Part shown: one piece after another, positions 1 through 8,663 of the stretch
How positions within the stretch are numbered: the first letter of the stretch is position 1
Layout of the letters: each line of letters begins with the position of its first letter
NCBI RefSeq assembly: GCF_019880245.1
Contig: NZ_CP082286.1
Coordinates: forward strand, 1,010,521 to 1,074,520
DNA: 64,000 nucleotides
Source: Halobaculum roseum
GTDB taxonomy: Archaea > Halobacteriota > Halobacteria > Halobacteriales > Haloferacaceae
Direction: 5' to 3'
Translations under genes and position numbers: made by a program
Notes under the pieces: generated by a model
Database searches by the model: none
Seen by the model: the letters and a program-made list of their open reading frames with translations, nothing else
What the model was told of the DNA's origin: nothing

Positions 1-1
1 C

Positions 2-901
2 GGCGGCGGCCTGATCGGATCACATCTCGCGGGACACCTCCAGTCGGAGTACGACGCGGACGTGCGCGTCGCCGACGACTTCTCGAAGGGCGAGCGCGAC
101 CGGATCCCCGACGGCGTCGACGTGATCGAGGCCGACCTGACCGACGAGGCCGAGACGCGCGAGGCGGTGACCGCGGACCTGGACGTGGTCTTCCACCTCG
201 CGGCGTACACGGACACGAACTTCGACGACGACCGGACGCTGTTCGAGGAGAACACCGAGATGACGTACAACGTCCTCGAGGCGATGGCGGACGCGGGCGT
301 GTCGAACCTCGCGTTCACCTCCTCCTCCACCGTCTACGGCGAGGCACCCCGGCCGACGCCCGAGGACTACGCCCCGCTGGAGCCGATCAGCATCTACGGC
401 TCCTCGAAGCTGGCCGACGAGGCGCTCATCTCCACGTACGCGAAGAGCTACGGGTTCTCGGCGTGGGTGTACCGCTTCGCCAACATCGTCGGCCCCTACC
501 AGCGCGGGAACGTGATCCCCGACTTCATCCAGAAGCTGCAGGCCGACCCCGAGGAACTGGAGATCCTCGGCGACGGCCGCCAGGAGAAGTCGTACCTCCA
601 CGTCACCGACTGCGTCGACGCGATGTGCCACGTCGTCGAGCACGGCGAGCGCGACCTCAACACGTACAACCTCGGCTCCAGGACCACGACCTCGGTGAAC
701 CGCATCGCGGACATCGTGGCCGAGGAGATGGGCCTGGACCCCGCATACAGCTACACCGGCGGCGACCGCGGCTGGACCGGCGACGTGCCCAAGATGCGCC
801 TCTCCGTCGAGAAGCTCGCCGCCCTCGGCTGGGAGCCGCCCGCCTCCAGCGACGACGCCGTCCGCGCCGCGACGCGGGACCTGCTCGCGGAGCTGCGCTG
901 A
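2..901 (+). CDS. NAD-dependent epimerase/dehydratase, 5' truncated by window edge
   Basis: Extended short-chain dehydrogenase that would interconvert nucleotide-sugars (UDP-glucose 4-epimerase type) for glycan or cell-surface synthesis. The open frame runs to the first base of the window and begins inside the Rossmann glycine motif (GGGLIGSH), so only about ten N-terminal residues are missing. The catalytic YxxxK is seen as YGSSK, preceded by the SSSTVYG serine strand, and RFANIVGP is typical of the substrate region. An internal GTG at 62 could be mistaken for the start but would delete the NAD-binding loop. Substrate specificity cannot be read from the sequence. Confidence 0.9.
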   Translation, partial: GGGLIGSHLAGHLQSEYDADVRVADDFSKGERDRIPDGVDVIEADLTDEAETREAVTADLDVVFHLAAYTDTNFDDDRTLFEENTEMTYNVLEAMADAGVSNLAFTSSSTVYGEAPRPTPEDYAPLEPISIYGSSKLADEALISTYAKSYGFSAWVYRFANIVGPYQRGNVIPDFIQKLQADPEELEILGDGRQEKSYLHVTDCVDAMCHVVEHGERDLNTYNLGSRTTTSVNRIADIVAEEMGLDPAYSYTGGDRGWTGDVPKMRLSVEKLAALGWEPPASSDDAVRAATRDLLAELR

Positions 902-921
902 GGGTTCGGATCGGCGTGTGG

Positions 922-951
922 AACTATTTACTCGGTAGTGAAAAACTATTT
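922..951. promoter_or_regulatory. Paired AACTATTT boxes upstream of small ORF
   Basis: AT-rich island in otherwise GC-rich DNA. The octamer AACTATTT occurs at 922-929 and 944-951, 22 bp apart (two helical turns). One copy may supply the TATA box for the 33-aa ORF; the pair may form a regulator site. Inference from spacing only. Confidence 0.35.
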
Positions 952-975
952 CGTGCCGGGGTTGTAGACGGTAGT

Positions 976-1077
976 ATGAACCGATACCGTCAGACAACCT
1001 ACGGGGACGCAGCCGACTCGATCCGCCGGATCAACGACCGCGCAATCTCGCTGGGGCGGCCCGCCGGCGACGACTGA
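976..1077 (+). CDS. Small protein of 33 aa, unknown function
   Basis: Short ORF starting MNRYRQTTYGDAADS and ending PAGDD. It is preceded by the only AT-rich segment between the epimerase and the minus-strand inhibitor gene, which supplies TATA-like sequence at the right distance. The N-terminal half is polar and basic, the last residues acidic; no transmembrane stretch or cysteine pair. It lies 74 bp after the epimerase gene on the same strand. I do not recognise the family. Support rests on the promoter-like upstream region and haloarchaeal codon use, so this is a candidate only. Confidence 0.4.
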   Translation: MNRYRQTTYGDAADSIRRINDRAISLGRPAGDD

Positions 1078-1101
1078 ACGAGCGCGGACCGTCCGCTCCC
1101 G

Positions 1102-1455
1102 CTACTTCTCGCCGGGTACGACCACCGTCATCGACGCCGCTGCCTCGGCATCGGTCGCGGCCAGCGATCCGACGACCTCGTACTCGCCGGGTTCCGGCGA
1201 TGTCCACTCGCCCTCGTACTCGACGGTCGCCCCGGGTTCGACCGTCTCGCTCCCGAGCGCCATCGCGAACGCCCGCCCGTCGCTCCAGCGCCAGACCTCG
1301 TCGCCCTCGGCGTCGCGGGCGACGAACTCCGCGCGCTGGCCGTCGCTGAAGGAGAACTCGACCGCGTCGGGGCCGCCGTTCTCGACGGTGAGCGTGAGCG
1401 TGAGCCCCCCGTCGGTCGGTGCAACCGTGAGCGTCGGGTCCAGCGGCTCGCTCAT
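1102..1455 (-). CDS. BsuPI-like intracellular proteinase inhibitor domain protein
   Basis: 117-aa all-beta protein with the pattern of the BsuPI proteinase-inhibitor family: N-terminal TLTLTVENGGPDAVEF strand pair, DGQRAEFVARDAEGDEVWRWSDG hairpin, then PGEYEVVGSL near the C-terminus. The Bacillus founder inhibits intracellular subtilisin. No signal peptide, so cytoplasmic. It follows the subtilase gene on the same strand after 54 bp, suggesting co-transcription and a protective role against mis-located protease; that role is inference. An alternative is a generic immunoglobulin-like fold protein. Confidence 0.65.
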   Translation of the reverse strand: MSEPLDPTLTVAPTDGGLTLTLTVENGGPDAVEFSFSDGQRAEFVARDAEGDEVWRWSDGRAFAMALGSETVEPGATVEYEGEWTSPEPGEYEVVGSLAATDAEAAASMTVVVPGEK

Positions 1456-1509
1456 ACTACCGGGTCGCCATGTCGTGAAAAGAATCCTCCGGTCGGACGG
1501 TCGGAACGC

Positions 1510-2658
1510 TCAGTCGTCGCCGGAGTCGTACCCGAGCGCCGCGGCCGTGTCGAGCAGGCCCGCACCCTGCTCGTTGTCCGCGAGTCCGAGGTCCTCCGCG
1601 CTGTCGGCGAGTCGCGAACGGGCCTCCGTGTTCGTGTACCCGTTCGCCATCAGCTGGGCCGCGGCGCCGGCGACGTGCGGCGTCGCCATCGACGTGCCGG
1701 AGAAGGTGTCGTAGCCGCCGGGGACCGTCGAGTAGATGTCGGTTCCGGGCGCGATCATCTCGACCTCGGGGCCCGTCGAGGAGAAGTTCGACAGCGAGTC
1801 GTCGCTCGCCGAGGACGACACCGCGATGCACTCGCCGTAGGCGGCCGGGTAGCCGACGCAGTCGGAGCAGGGGCCGGAGTTGCCCGCCGCGGCGACGAGG
1901 AGGACGCCGCGGTCGACCGCGTAGGAACACGCGTCCTTCACCGTCTGGGAGCCCGAGGAGGCCCCGAGACTCATCGACCCCACGTCCCAGCCCTGATCGG
2001 CGGTGTACTCGATCCCGGCGGCGATGTCGGAGAACGAGCCCGAGCCGCGCTTGTCGAGGACCTTGACCGCGTGAAGCGTCGCCTCGGTGGCGACCCCCCT
2101 GACGCCGCGGTCGTTGTCGTCGGCGCCGGCGATCCCCGCGCAGTGGGTACCGTGGTCGTTGTCGTCGTCCCAGTCGTACTGGTAGTTCCCGCGCGCCTTC
2201 ACGAACGCCCGGCCCGCCCCGAGATTCGCCTGAAGGTCGGGGTGATCCGAGTCGATACCGGTGTCGAGGATCGCGACGTCGGCGCCCGCGCCCGTGTCGC
2301 CGTTCGCGTGGGCGACCTCCGAGTCGGTGCGGTCGACTCCCCACGTGAGCTGCTGGGCGAGCGCGTGCATCCGCCCGTTCTGCTCGACGTAGCGCACGTC
2401 GGGGCGCCGCCCGAGCCCCTCGATCGCGTTCTCGCTGACCCGGATCGTTACCGCGTCGAACGCGAACTCTCTGACGACCTCGCTCGCCTCCGACAGCGCC
2501 GCACGCTTGCCGCTCGGGCCGCCGTAGCCGACGTTGACCTCGACGGTCCCCGGCGCCCCCGACGCCCCCGACGCCATGCCGGCGAGTCCGGTGGTCGCGG
2601 CGGCCGCGCCGGCCGCCCGCAGTACGTCGCGTCGCGTCTTCCCGTCACGGTGTGCCAT
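1510..2658 (-). CDS. Tat-exported subtilisin-like serine protease (S8)
   Basis: 382-aa subtilase of the halolysin type. Residues 1-33 form a Tat signal with twin arginines (TRRDVLRAAG) and an alanine-rich core. Residues about 36-95 look like an inhibitor-I9 propeptide. The catalytic triad is visible: Asp132 (ILDTGID), His169 (DHGTHCAG) and Ser323 (SGTSMATPH), with the oxyanion Asn260 (AAGNSG). The protein ends soon after the catalytic domain and lacks the C-terminal extension of about 120 residues found in classical halolysins such as R4. Cysteines around residues 264-277 could form a disulfide. Expected to act outside the cell on proteins or peptides. Confidence 0.92.
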   Translation of the reverse strand: MAHRDGKTRRDVLRAAGAAAATTGLAGMASGASGAPGTVEVNVGYGGPSGKRAALSEASEVVREFAFDAVTIRVSENAIEGLGRRPDVRYVEQNGRMHALAQQLTWGVDRTDSEVAHANGDTGAGADVAILDTGIDSDHPDLQANLGAGRAFVKARGNYQYDWDDDNDHGTHCAGIAGADDNDRGVRGVATEATLHAVKVLDKRGSGSFSDIAAGIEYTADQGWDVGSMSLGASSGSQTVKDACSYAVDRGVLLVAAAGNSGPCSDCVGYPAAYGECIAVSSSASDDSLSNFSSTGPEVEMIAPGTDIYSTVPGGYDTFSGTSMATPHVAGAAAQLMANGYTNTEARSRLADSAEDLGLADNEQGAGLLDTAAALGYDSGDD

Positions 2659-2847
2659 GACGGATGGGACAGTGTGACACCCAATTATAATTCTATCGTT
2701 ATAGTATTCAAATTAGTCTTTTTCGAGTCGATTTAGTAGTCTGGATAGCGATTCGATCTGTCGTCGGACCGCGGTCTGCCGTCAGCCCGTCGACGTGAGC
2801 CGGCCGGATGGGACATCACTTTACCGCAGCGAGGCCTATCCGCGGCC

Positions 2848-3756
2848 GTGCAGATCGTGGGCTACGAGACGCCGGCGGGCGCGCTGTTCGTGAGCGACGG
2901 CGCCCCGGACCCGAACGCCCCGCCGGGAACCGCGACCGGCGATGTCGACCGGATCGCCCTCGACCCCGGAACCGAGCTGTCGTGGCGCCTCGGCGACCGC
3001 CGCTGTGCCGGGACGATCCACGACGGGGGTCACGTCGCATGCGGGAACGAGGCGGCGCCGTACTGCGACGATCACCGTTCGACGTGGGTGTGCGCGCGCT
3101 GTACCGGGACCTGTCTCAAGGACGAGATGGACTGCTTCGACGACCACGCGATCTACGTCGCCGCGTTCGCCCCGGACACGTTCAAGGTGGGCGTGACGAG
3201 GGAGTGGCGCCTCGACACCCGCCTGCGCGAGCAGGGCGCCGACCGCGCGGTCCACCTGCGGACCGTCGAGAACGGCCGGATCGCCCGCGAGATAGAGGCC
3301 GGGATCGCCGCCCACGGGCTCGAACGGACGATCGGCGGCGACGGCGGCAGCCGCGTCGCCGGCGGCGACGCGGACGACACCCCTCTCGGCGCCGACCACG
3401 GTTCGGCCGCATCCGCCACCCCTGCGGACGCGGACGACGGGCTCCCCGACCGCGTGCGCGTCCCGACCAAGATCGCCGGTCTCGCCGAGACGGTGGACGG
3501 GGACGCGTGGGACGCGCTCCTGGCGGGCGTCGACTACGAGGAACGGTTCGCCTTCGACTACGGGCTCGATCTGGCAGAACGCCCCGTGGCCGAGACGCTC
3601 GCCTCGGGTACCGTCGTCGGGACGAAAGGGAGGGTCCTCGTGTTGGAGAACGGCGGGACCACGTACGCCGTCGACGTTCGCGACCTCGTCGGGTACGAGG
3701 TCGAGGAGGGCGACGGCGGGCGCGACCTCCAGTCGAGCCTCGGCGCGTTCGGGTAG
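2848..3756 (+). CDS. DUF2797 family protein with treble cysteine/histidine cluster
   Basis: 302 aa. The middle part carries a conserved metal-binding segment: RRCAG, HVACGN, APYCDDH, WVCARCTGTCLKDEMDC, followed by HAIYVAAFAPDTFKVGVTRE, the sequence pattern of DUF2797 proteins. The segment after the cluster resembles a GIY-YIG-like fold (IYVAAF...KVGVT), which is my inference. A low-complexity acidic linker lies near residues 170-200. Starts at GTG; no earlier in-frame start fits the family. Function unknown; a nucleic-acid-related role is possible. Confidence 0.8.
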   Translation: MQIVGYETPAGALFVSDGAPDPNAPPGTATGDVDRIALDPGTELSWRLGDRRCAGTIHDGGHVACGNEAAPYCDDHRSTWVCARCTGTCLKDEMDCFDDHAIYVAAFAPDTFKVGVTREWRLDTRLREQGADRAVHLRTVENGRIAREIEAGIAAHGLERTIGGDGGSRVAGGDADDTPLGADHGSAASATPADADDGLPDRVRVPTKIAGLAETVDGDAWDALLAGVDYEERFAFDYGLDLAERPVAETLASGTVVGTKGRVLVLENGGTTYAVDVRDLVGYEVEEGDGGRDLQSSLGAFG

Positions 3757-3817
3757 CGACGGCGACGTGACGGCGACGCGACCGCGATGCGACGGCGACC
3801 GACGCGCTCCCGCCCGC

Positions 3818-5575
3818 TCACTCTCGTTGCTCGGCAGTCCACTCCGCGTCCGAGAGCGTCCGCTGGACGGCCTCCTCGCCGACGGCGGACGCGAGCTCCT
3901 CGAACCCCTGGCGGACGGCGCGGTCGGAGGCGTTGGCGACGAGCCGCGAGACGATGAACTCCGGCGTCGACTTGCCGACGACGCCGAAGCGGGGCTGGTA
4001 GTCGACGAGCAGGCCCAGGTCGTTGGTCAGCCCCTCGGCGAAGATGCCGTCCACGCGGGCGGCCTCGGGCAGCGGCGACAGGTCGTCCGCGAGGTGTGTG
4101 ACGTACACGCCGACGGCACCGCGGTCGACCGTCAGCTCCACGAGACCGTTGAGCAGGTCGGCCGCCCGGCCGGGCTCGGTGATCGCCTCGAACTCGTCGA
4201 CGAGCATGAGCGTCCGCCCCTCGCCGACCAGCGGCGGGACGACCGACTTCAGCGTCGATTCGAGCACCCCGGCGTTGAACGAGGCGTGCCGGCGGTGGAA
4301 CACGACGGTGTCGAAGCGACCGACCTGGGCGGCCTCGGCGGGGACGGGCAGCCCCATCGACGCGAGGACCACGACCTGACAGACCGTCTCAAGCAGCGTC
4401 GTCTTCCCGCCGGAGTTGGCCCCCGTGAGCACGGCGACGCGGTCGCCGGCGGGTATCCCGGCGGCGGATGCCCCGCCCGCGAGGTCGTGGTCGCCGACGC
4501 CGTAGGTGACCGGCTGCACCTCCCCCGAGAGGAAGAGGTTCCGGGCGTTCGCGACCGCGACGCCGTCGCCGGCGAGGTCCGGCCGGGAGAGGTCGTGTGC
4601 GACGGCGAAGCGCGCCAGCGAGAGGAGGAAGGCGATGTCGGAGACCGCATCGACGACCGCCTCCACGTCGGCGGCGCCGTCGGCCACGTCGGCCTCCAGC
4701 TCGGCGCGGACCTCGGCGGCGCGCTCGTCGGCCTCCGCCTCCAGCTCGTCGGCGAGCGTGCGGAGCGTCGATCCGACGAAGTCCGCCGAGTCGACCGCCT
4801 CGTCGGGACCCGCGGACTCGATCCGGCCGCGGGTCAGCCCCGTCTCCTCGGCGACGTACTCGACGACCGCCGAGCGGAACGCGTCGGGGTCGCGCGCGCC
4901 CCGTTCGCGGACCGTCTCGACCACGTCGAACGCCGAGTCGGCGAGGTCGCGGGCGGTCGCGGCGCGCTCGCGCAGGCGGTCGAGCCGGTCGTCGGCGCCG
5001 GCGGCGACGCCGTCGTCGGTGAGCGCCGCGAGGGCGTCCGCGGCTTCCCGGAGCGCGTCCTCGTCGATCCCGTCGAGGGCCGCGAAGGTTCCCCCGCGCA
5101 GCCCCGCCTCACGGAGCGCGAGCGCGCACTCGACGGCCGCGCGGTCGGTGCCGCCGGCCTCGTCGTAGTCGGCGAACGCGTCGAGGACCGCATCCCGATC
5201 GTCCTCGCTCAGGTCCGCCCACGCGTCCCGGGCTTCGAGGACGTCGTCGAGGCGCTCCTCGCGGCGGTCGTCGCTCGTGAGCGGCGTGAGCACGCGCACG
5301 CGGTCGGCGGCGTGCTCGGTGACCGCGTAGCCGGCGGCGATGTCGAGCAGGTCGTCGTACACCTCGCGGGCGTCGCGGGTCCCGAAGAGATCCATCGCCT
5401 CCTTCCCGTTCGCCCGCCGGAGCACCCGGGTCGCCCGCCCGCGGGTGACGCCCGCGTCGACGAGCGCGCGCACGTCCGCCGACTCGATGGCGTCGATCGC
5501 GGCCGACTCGCCGAGGGACTCGCGGAGCGTCTCGGCGGTCTTGGGCCCGACGCCCCAGTACTGTTCCAGTCGCAT
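3818..5575 (-). CDS. MutS-related ATPase with N-terminal helix-hairpin-helix
   Basis: 585 aa. The N-terminus (YWGVGPKTAETLRESLGE) is a helix-hairpin-helix motif; the middle is a long helical lever region; the C-terminal third is a MutS-type ABC ATPase with Walker A LTGANSGGKTTLLETV near residue 385 and Walker B MLVDEFEAITEPGRAADLL. It lacks the mismatch-recognition domain I, placing it with archaeal MutS-like proteins sometimes annotated MutS5 or MutS2-like. Likely binds unusual DNA structures; a role in canonical mismatch repair cannot be claimed. Single gene, transcribed toward DUF2797. Confidence 0.85.
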   Translation of the reverse strand: MRLEQYWGVGPKTAETLRESLGESAAIDAIESADVRALVDAGVTRGRATRVLRRANGKEAMDLFGTRDAREVYDDLLDIAAGYAVTEHAADRVRVLTPLTSDDRREERLDDVLEARDAWADLSEDDRDAVLDAFADYDEAGGTDRAAVECALALREAGLRGGTFAALDGIDEDALREAADALAALTDDGVAAGADDRLDRLRERAATARDLADSAFDVVETVRERGARDPDAFRSAVVEYVAEETGLTRGRIESAGPDEAVDSADFVGSTLRTLADELEAEADERAAEVRAELEADVADGAADVEAVVDAVSDIAFLLSLARFAVAHDLSRPDLAGDGVAVANARNLFLSGEVQPVTYGVGDHDLAGGASAAGIPAGDRVAVLTGANSGGKTTLLETVCQVVVLASMGLPVPAEAAQVGRFDTVVFHRRHASFNAGVLESTLKSVVPPLVGEGRTLMLVDEFEAITEPGRAADLLNGLVELTVDRGAVGVYVTHLADDLSPLPEAARVDGIFAEGLTNDLGLLVDYQPRFGVVGKSTPEFIVSRLVANASDRAVRQGFEELASAVGEEAVQRTLSDAEWTAEQRE

Positions 5576-5632
5576 ACGGGTCCGTGTGGACGGAGGGGTG
5601 TAGACGGTACCGGTCGCGACCGCCGGAACCGA

Positions 5633-5965
5633 TCACTCCGGCGACGGACCCGACGGCGATCCCTCGACCGCCCGCGGCGACGCCTCGTCGGATGACGGGT
5701 TCCCGGACCCGCCGTCGTCGCCCTCGCCGCCTTCGGTCGTGTCATCGTCGCCGCCGCCGTCGCCGGCGGCCGTCGTCGCGAGCCCGGTCGCGAGCGCGGT
5801 GACCGCGGCCTCGTGATCGCCCCGGTCGGCCCGCATCGACATCGGCGTGACCCCGTGTGACTCGTAGGCGTCGAGGGCGTCGTCCGGAATGTCGTCGCGC
5901 GCGGAGAGGTAGCCGGCCGCCGTCCGCAGGAGCGTGTGGAGGTGAACCAGCTCGTTCTTCCGCAT
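5633..5965 (-). CDS. UPF0058 family protein (first copy)
   Basis: 110 aa. The N-terminal part MRKNELVHLHTLLRTAAGYL matches UPF0058, a small helical archaeal family of unknown function; a second member is encoded near 51 kb and begins with the same helix pattern (MHKDELLELHEQM). The last 35 residues are a disordered acidic Ser/Pro/Gly tail absent from the second copy. Single gene between the MutS-like gene and a quiet intergenic stretch of 230 bp in which I see no gene. Confidence 0.75.
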   Translation of the reverse strand: MRKNELVHLHTLLRTAAGYLSARDDIPDDALDAYESHGVTPMSMRADRGDHEAAVTALATGLATTAAGDGGGDDDTTEGGEGDDGGSGNPSSDEASPRAVEGSPSGPSPE

Positions 5966-6194
5966 CCCCGGGGGCTACGCGCCGGGGGTGGGTAATCCTG
6001 GCGACGAACACGTTCGATCCCCCGAGGACGGCGTTAACCGGCGATGTCTCCCGGCGCCGTCGCTGGCGGCCGGGGCGGATCGAGGGTGGAGTCGGATCGC
6101 GGGTGGATCGTGAACGGTGTGTGGACGGAACGTTGCTGAAACGGCAGCAGACGACGAGAGAACGGCGCGCGGACGCGTGTGAGCCGGGAGGGGA

Positions 6195-6599
6195 TCAGGC
6201 GCCGGAGCTCGACCCGTTGTCGGCGCGGTCTCGGTAGACGCGAAGCAGCTCCTCGAGGATCATCCCCGAGCGGTCGGTGGTCTCGTAGTTCTCGTCGATG
6301 AACTGCTCGGCCTCCGCGAAGTCGTTGCGCAGGCCGAGTTGGCGGACGGTGATGACCGCGTTGAGGAAGTCGCGGCCGCCGTCGGCACCCAGCAGCACGG
6401 GCTCCTCCTGGAGGTCCAACTCGTCTCGGATCTCGCCGTAGTTGAACGTCTCGGGCTCCCACTCGTCGCTGACGAGCGCGAGCACGTACTCCGCGGAGAA
6501 GCGATAGAACTCGGACTTGCTCTCGAAAACGCCGTCGTCGACGAGCGCGTCGATCTCGTCGACGACCTTGTCTGGGTACCGAACAGTGTCCTTGGCCAT
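6195..6599 (-). CDS. Ribbon-helix-helix transcriptional regulator
   Basis: 134 aa. The N-terminus (DTVRYPDKVVDEIDALVDDGVFESKSEFYRF) has the beta strand, two helices and G-x-F-x-S/N-x-S-E turn of a MetJ/Arc-type DNA-binding dimer; the remainder is a helical domain perhaps for oligomerisation or ligand binding. The start is chosen at MAKD because an excellent Shine-Dalgarno (AAGGAGGAA) ends 7 nt before it and TATA-like sequence lies further upstream. Similar long RHH proteins in haloarchaea include cell-division regulators (Cdr type); whether this is one of them is not decided here. Confidence 0.8.
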   Translation of the reverse strand: MAKDTVRYPDKVVDEIDALVDDGVFESKSEFYRFSAEYVLALVSDEWEPETFNYGEIRDELDLQEEPVLLGADGGRDFLNAVITVRQLGLRNDFAEAEQFIDENYETTDRSGMILEELLRVYRDRADNGSSSGA

Positions 6600-6604
6600 T
6601 CCGA

Positions 6605-6613
6605 GTTCCTCCT
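6605..6613 (-). promoter_or_regulatory. Strong Shine-Dalgarno deciding the RHH gene start
   Basis: On the minus strand GGAGGAACT precedes the ATG of the ribbon-helix-helix gene at canonical spacing. This is uncommon in haloarchaea, where most transcripts are nearly leaderless, and argues against the upstream in-frame ATG. TATA-like sequence (CTATATGG, GGTATAAG) lies at about 6620-6645. Confidence 0.6.
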
Positions 6614-6792
6614 TCGTAAAGTGCTTATACCGAACCATATAGAGTCTTTTGGTCACCTGACAGACTCGATCCGGAGAACGGCACGGAGAGCCCCTCTCGA
6701 ACACGAATCTTGGATTCGATACGCAGAGACGACATTCGTATCCCCGGATCGGAACCGCACCGTTCACTTCCCCGCTGCCCGAACGGCGGCGC

Positions 6793-8208
6793 GTGCAGCG
6801 TCCGTCCCTCGCCGCCGTCCGCGGGTTCGACCGCGCCGTCTACGTCGTCGCCTTCGGACAGCTCATCAACGTCTTCGGCGGCGGGCTCGTCTACCCGTTC
6901 GCGACGGTTCACTTCCACCTGCAGGTCGGGATCGCGCTGTCGGTCGTCGGCCTCGGACTCGGCGCAAAGAGCGTGACGACCGCCGCGGGGACGGCCGTCG
7001 GCGGGTTCCTCGCGGACGTGGTCGGTCGCAAGCCCGTGATGGTCGCGTCGATGGCGCTCTCGGCGGTCGCGCTCGCTGCGTTCGCGTTCGTGCCCGATAT
7101 CGCCGGCGCCGTTCCGGGGGCGGTCCCCGCCGCGACGGGCGTCTCGGCGCTCGGCGTCGCGTTCGTCGGCGTCTGCGTCGCCTCCGGGTTCGTCCGCGGG
7201 CTCTACACGCCCGCGAGCCACGCGATGACCGCCGACCTCACCGACGCCGCCGAGCGCGACCGCGGGTACGCCCTCCTCAAGGTCGCGAACAACGTCGGCT
7301 TCGGCGCCGGCTTCGTCGTCGGGGGCGTCCTCTACTCGGTGGCGTCGGTCGCCGTCTTCGTCGCCGACGGCGCCACCTCGGCGGTCGTCGCGCTCGTCAT
7401 CCTCCTGTTCGTCCCGCGCGTCGCCGGCGACGACGCCGAGAGCGACGCCCCCGGCGACGCGGACGAACGCGGGGGCGACGGCTCCGAGGGTGACGCCGTC
7501 GGCGACGACGACCGCACGCTCGCGGCGTGGTGGCGCGCGGCGACCCGGCCGCGGGTGCTCGCGCTGGCCGGCGTCAACGTCGGCTTCGCGGTCATGTACG
7601 CGCAGATGCAGACGACCGTCCCGATCGTCGCCAAGGAGGGATTGGGCCTGACGGCCGCCCAGCTCGGCACGCTGTACGTCGTCAATCCGCTCACCATCGT
7701 CCTCCTGCAGATCCCGCTCGTCGACGCCGTCGGCGGGTGGCGTCGCACGCGGGGGCTCGCCGTCTCGGCGTGCTTCTGGGCGGTGGCGATGCTCGCGGCC
7801 TGGGGTGCCGACCTCGCCCGCGTCCCGGAGGGAACGGGCCTCGCCGTCCCGGCGGTACTGGTCGGCGTCGCGCTCGTCGGCGGACACCTCCTCCTCCGGA
7901 CGGTCGGGGAGATCCTCCACTCGCCGCTGGCGTCCGCGCTGATGTCGGATCTCGGGACCGCCGCCGAGCGCGGCACGCAGCTGTCGATGCTCGAGGTCGC
8001 CAAGCGGCTCGGCATCGGGCTGGGATCGTTCGCCGGCGGGCTGTTCTTCGATTACGGCCTCTCGGGGCTGCTGTGGCCGACGCTGGTCGCGGTGTGCGGG
8101 CTCGTCGCCGCGGCGCTGCTGTGGCTGGAGCGGTCCGTGACCCCGATCGAGAACGGCGCCGTCGGCGACGCGACGGAGGCGGTCGCCGAGCCCGCAGTCG
8201 ACGACTGA
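6793..8208 (+). CDS. MFS transporter, 12 transmembrane segments
   Basis: 471-aa major facilitator. The loop between TM2 and TM3 shows GGFLADVVGRKPVM, the family signature, and a second-half equivalent is visible after TM8 (VDAVGGWRRTRG). Two six-helix bundles are separated by an acidic central loop (about residues 215-245, many Asp/Glu/Gly), as usual for haloarchaeal carriers. The start is a GTG at the 5' end of the hydrophobic frame. No neighbouring metabolic gene points to the substrate; a drug or sugar exporter is possible. Confidence 0.88.
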   Translation: MQRPSLAAVRGFDRAVYVVAFGQLINVFGGGLVYPFATVHFHLQVGIALSVVGLGLGAKSVTTAAGTAVGGFLADVVGRKPVMVASMALSAVALAAFAFVPDIAGAVPGAVPAATGVSALGVAFVGVCVASGFVRGLYTPASHAMTADLTDAAERDRGYALLKVANNVGFGAGFVVGGVLYSVASVAVFVADGATSAVVALVILLFVPRVAGDDAESDAPGDADERGGDGSEGDAVGDDDRTLAAWWRAATRPRVLALAGVNVGFAVMYAQMQTTVPIVAKEGLGLTAAQLGTLYVVNPLTIVLLQIPLVDAVGGWRRTRGLAVSACFWAVAMLAAWGADLARVPEGTGLAVPAVLVGVALVGGHLLLRTVGEILHSPLASALMSDLGTAAERGTQLSMLEVAKRLGIGLGSFAGGLFFDYGLSGLLWPTLVAVCGLVAAALLWLERSVTPIENGAVGDATEAVAEPAVDD

Positions 8209-8267
8209 GGCGGACACACCCGAAACCGCTATCCGCCGCCGTCGACGACGATCCGTCGACGCATCCG

Positions 8268-8558
8268 ATGAACGACGCACGGATCGCCGAGGAGCGGATC
8301 GACCGCCTCGCCGACTTCGCCCGGGATCTGGCCCGCGCCGGCGACGACGGGCGCGCCCGCGAGGCCGTCAGGCTCGCGAGGCGGATCGCCGAGCGGCACC
8401 GCTGCGGGCTCCCCCGGCGGTTCGACCGGTTCACCTGCGACGCGTGCGATTCGTACCTCCTCCCCGGCCGCAACGCGCGCGTCAGGCTACAGGAGGGAAG
8501 TCACGTCGTGATCCGCTGTGACTGCGGCGCGACCGAACGCTACCCGTACCGGGGGTGA
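8268..8558 (+). CDS. rnp4: RNase P protein component 4 (Rpp21/Rpr2 family)
   Basis: 96-aa subunit of archaeal RNase P, which trims the 5' leader of pre-tRNAs. The N-terminal half is two basic helices (IAEERIDRLADFARDLA, AREAVRLARRIAERH); the C-terminal half is a zinc ribbon with HRCGLPRR, CDAC and CDCGATERYPY. Length and cysteine spacing match archaeal Rnp4. Followed by yhbY and mscS on the same strand; the Rnp4-YhbY neighbourhood is commonly conserved in haloarchaea and supports the call. Confidence 0.93.
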   Translation: MNDARIAEERIDRLADFARDLARAGDDGRAREAVRLARRIAERHRCGLPRRFDRFTCDACDSYLLPGRNARVRLQEGSHVVIRCDCGATERYPYRG

Positions 8559-8663
8559 CGGGCGCCGACCCGGGGACGCCGCGAGGGCCGGGCGCCGGCG
8601 CCGGATCCGGGCGGCAACGACGCGAACGGGAACCTTCAAACGGCTTCCACGGGTAGCGAGCCC

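Noticed and set aside
3767-5695. Very long plus-strand open frame opposite the MutS-like gene
   Set aside because: High GC keeps antisense frames open. Its translation is Arg/Val/Gly/His-rich without domain patterns, while the minus strand has Walker motifs.
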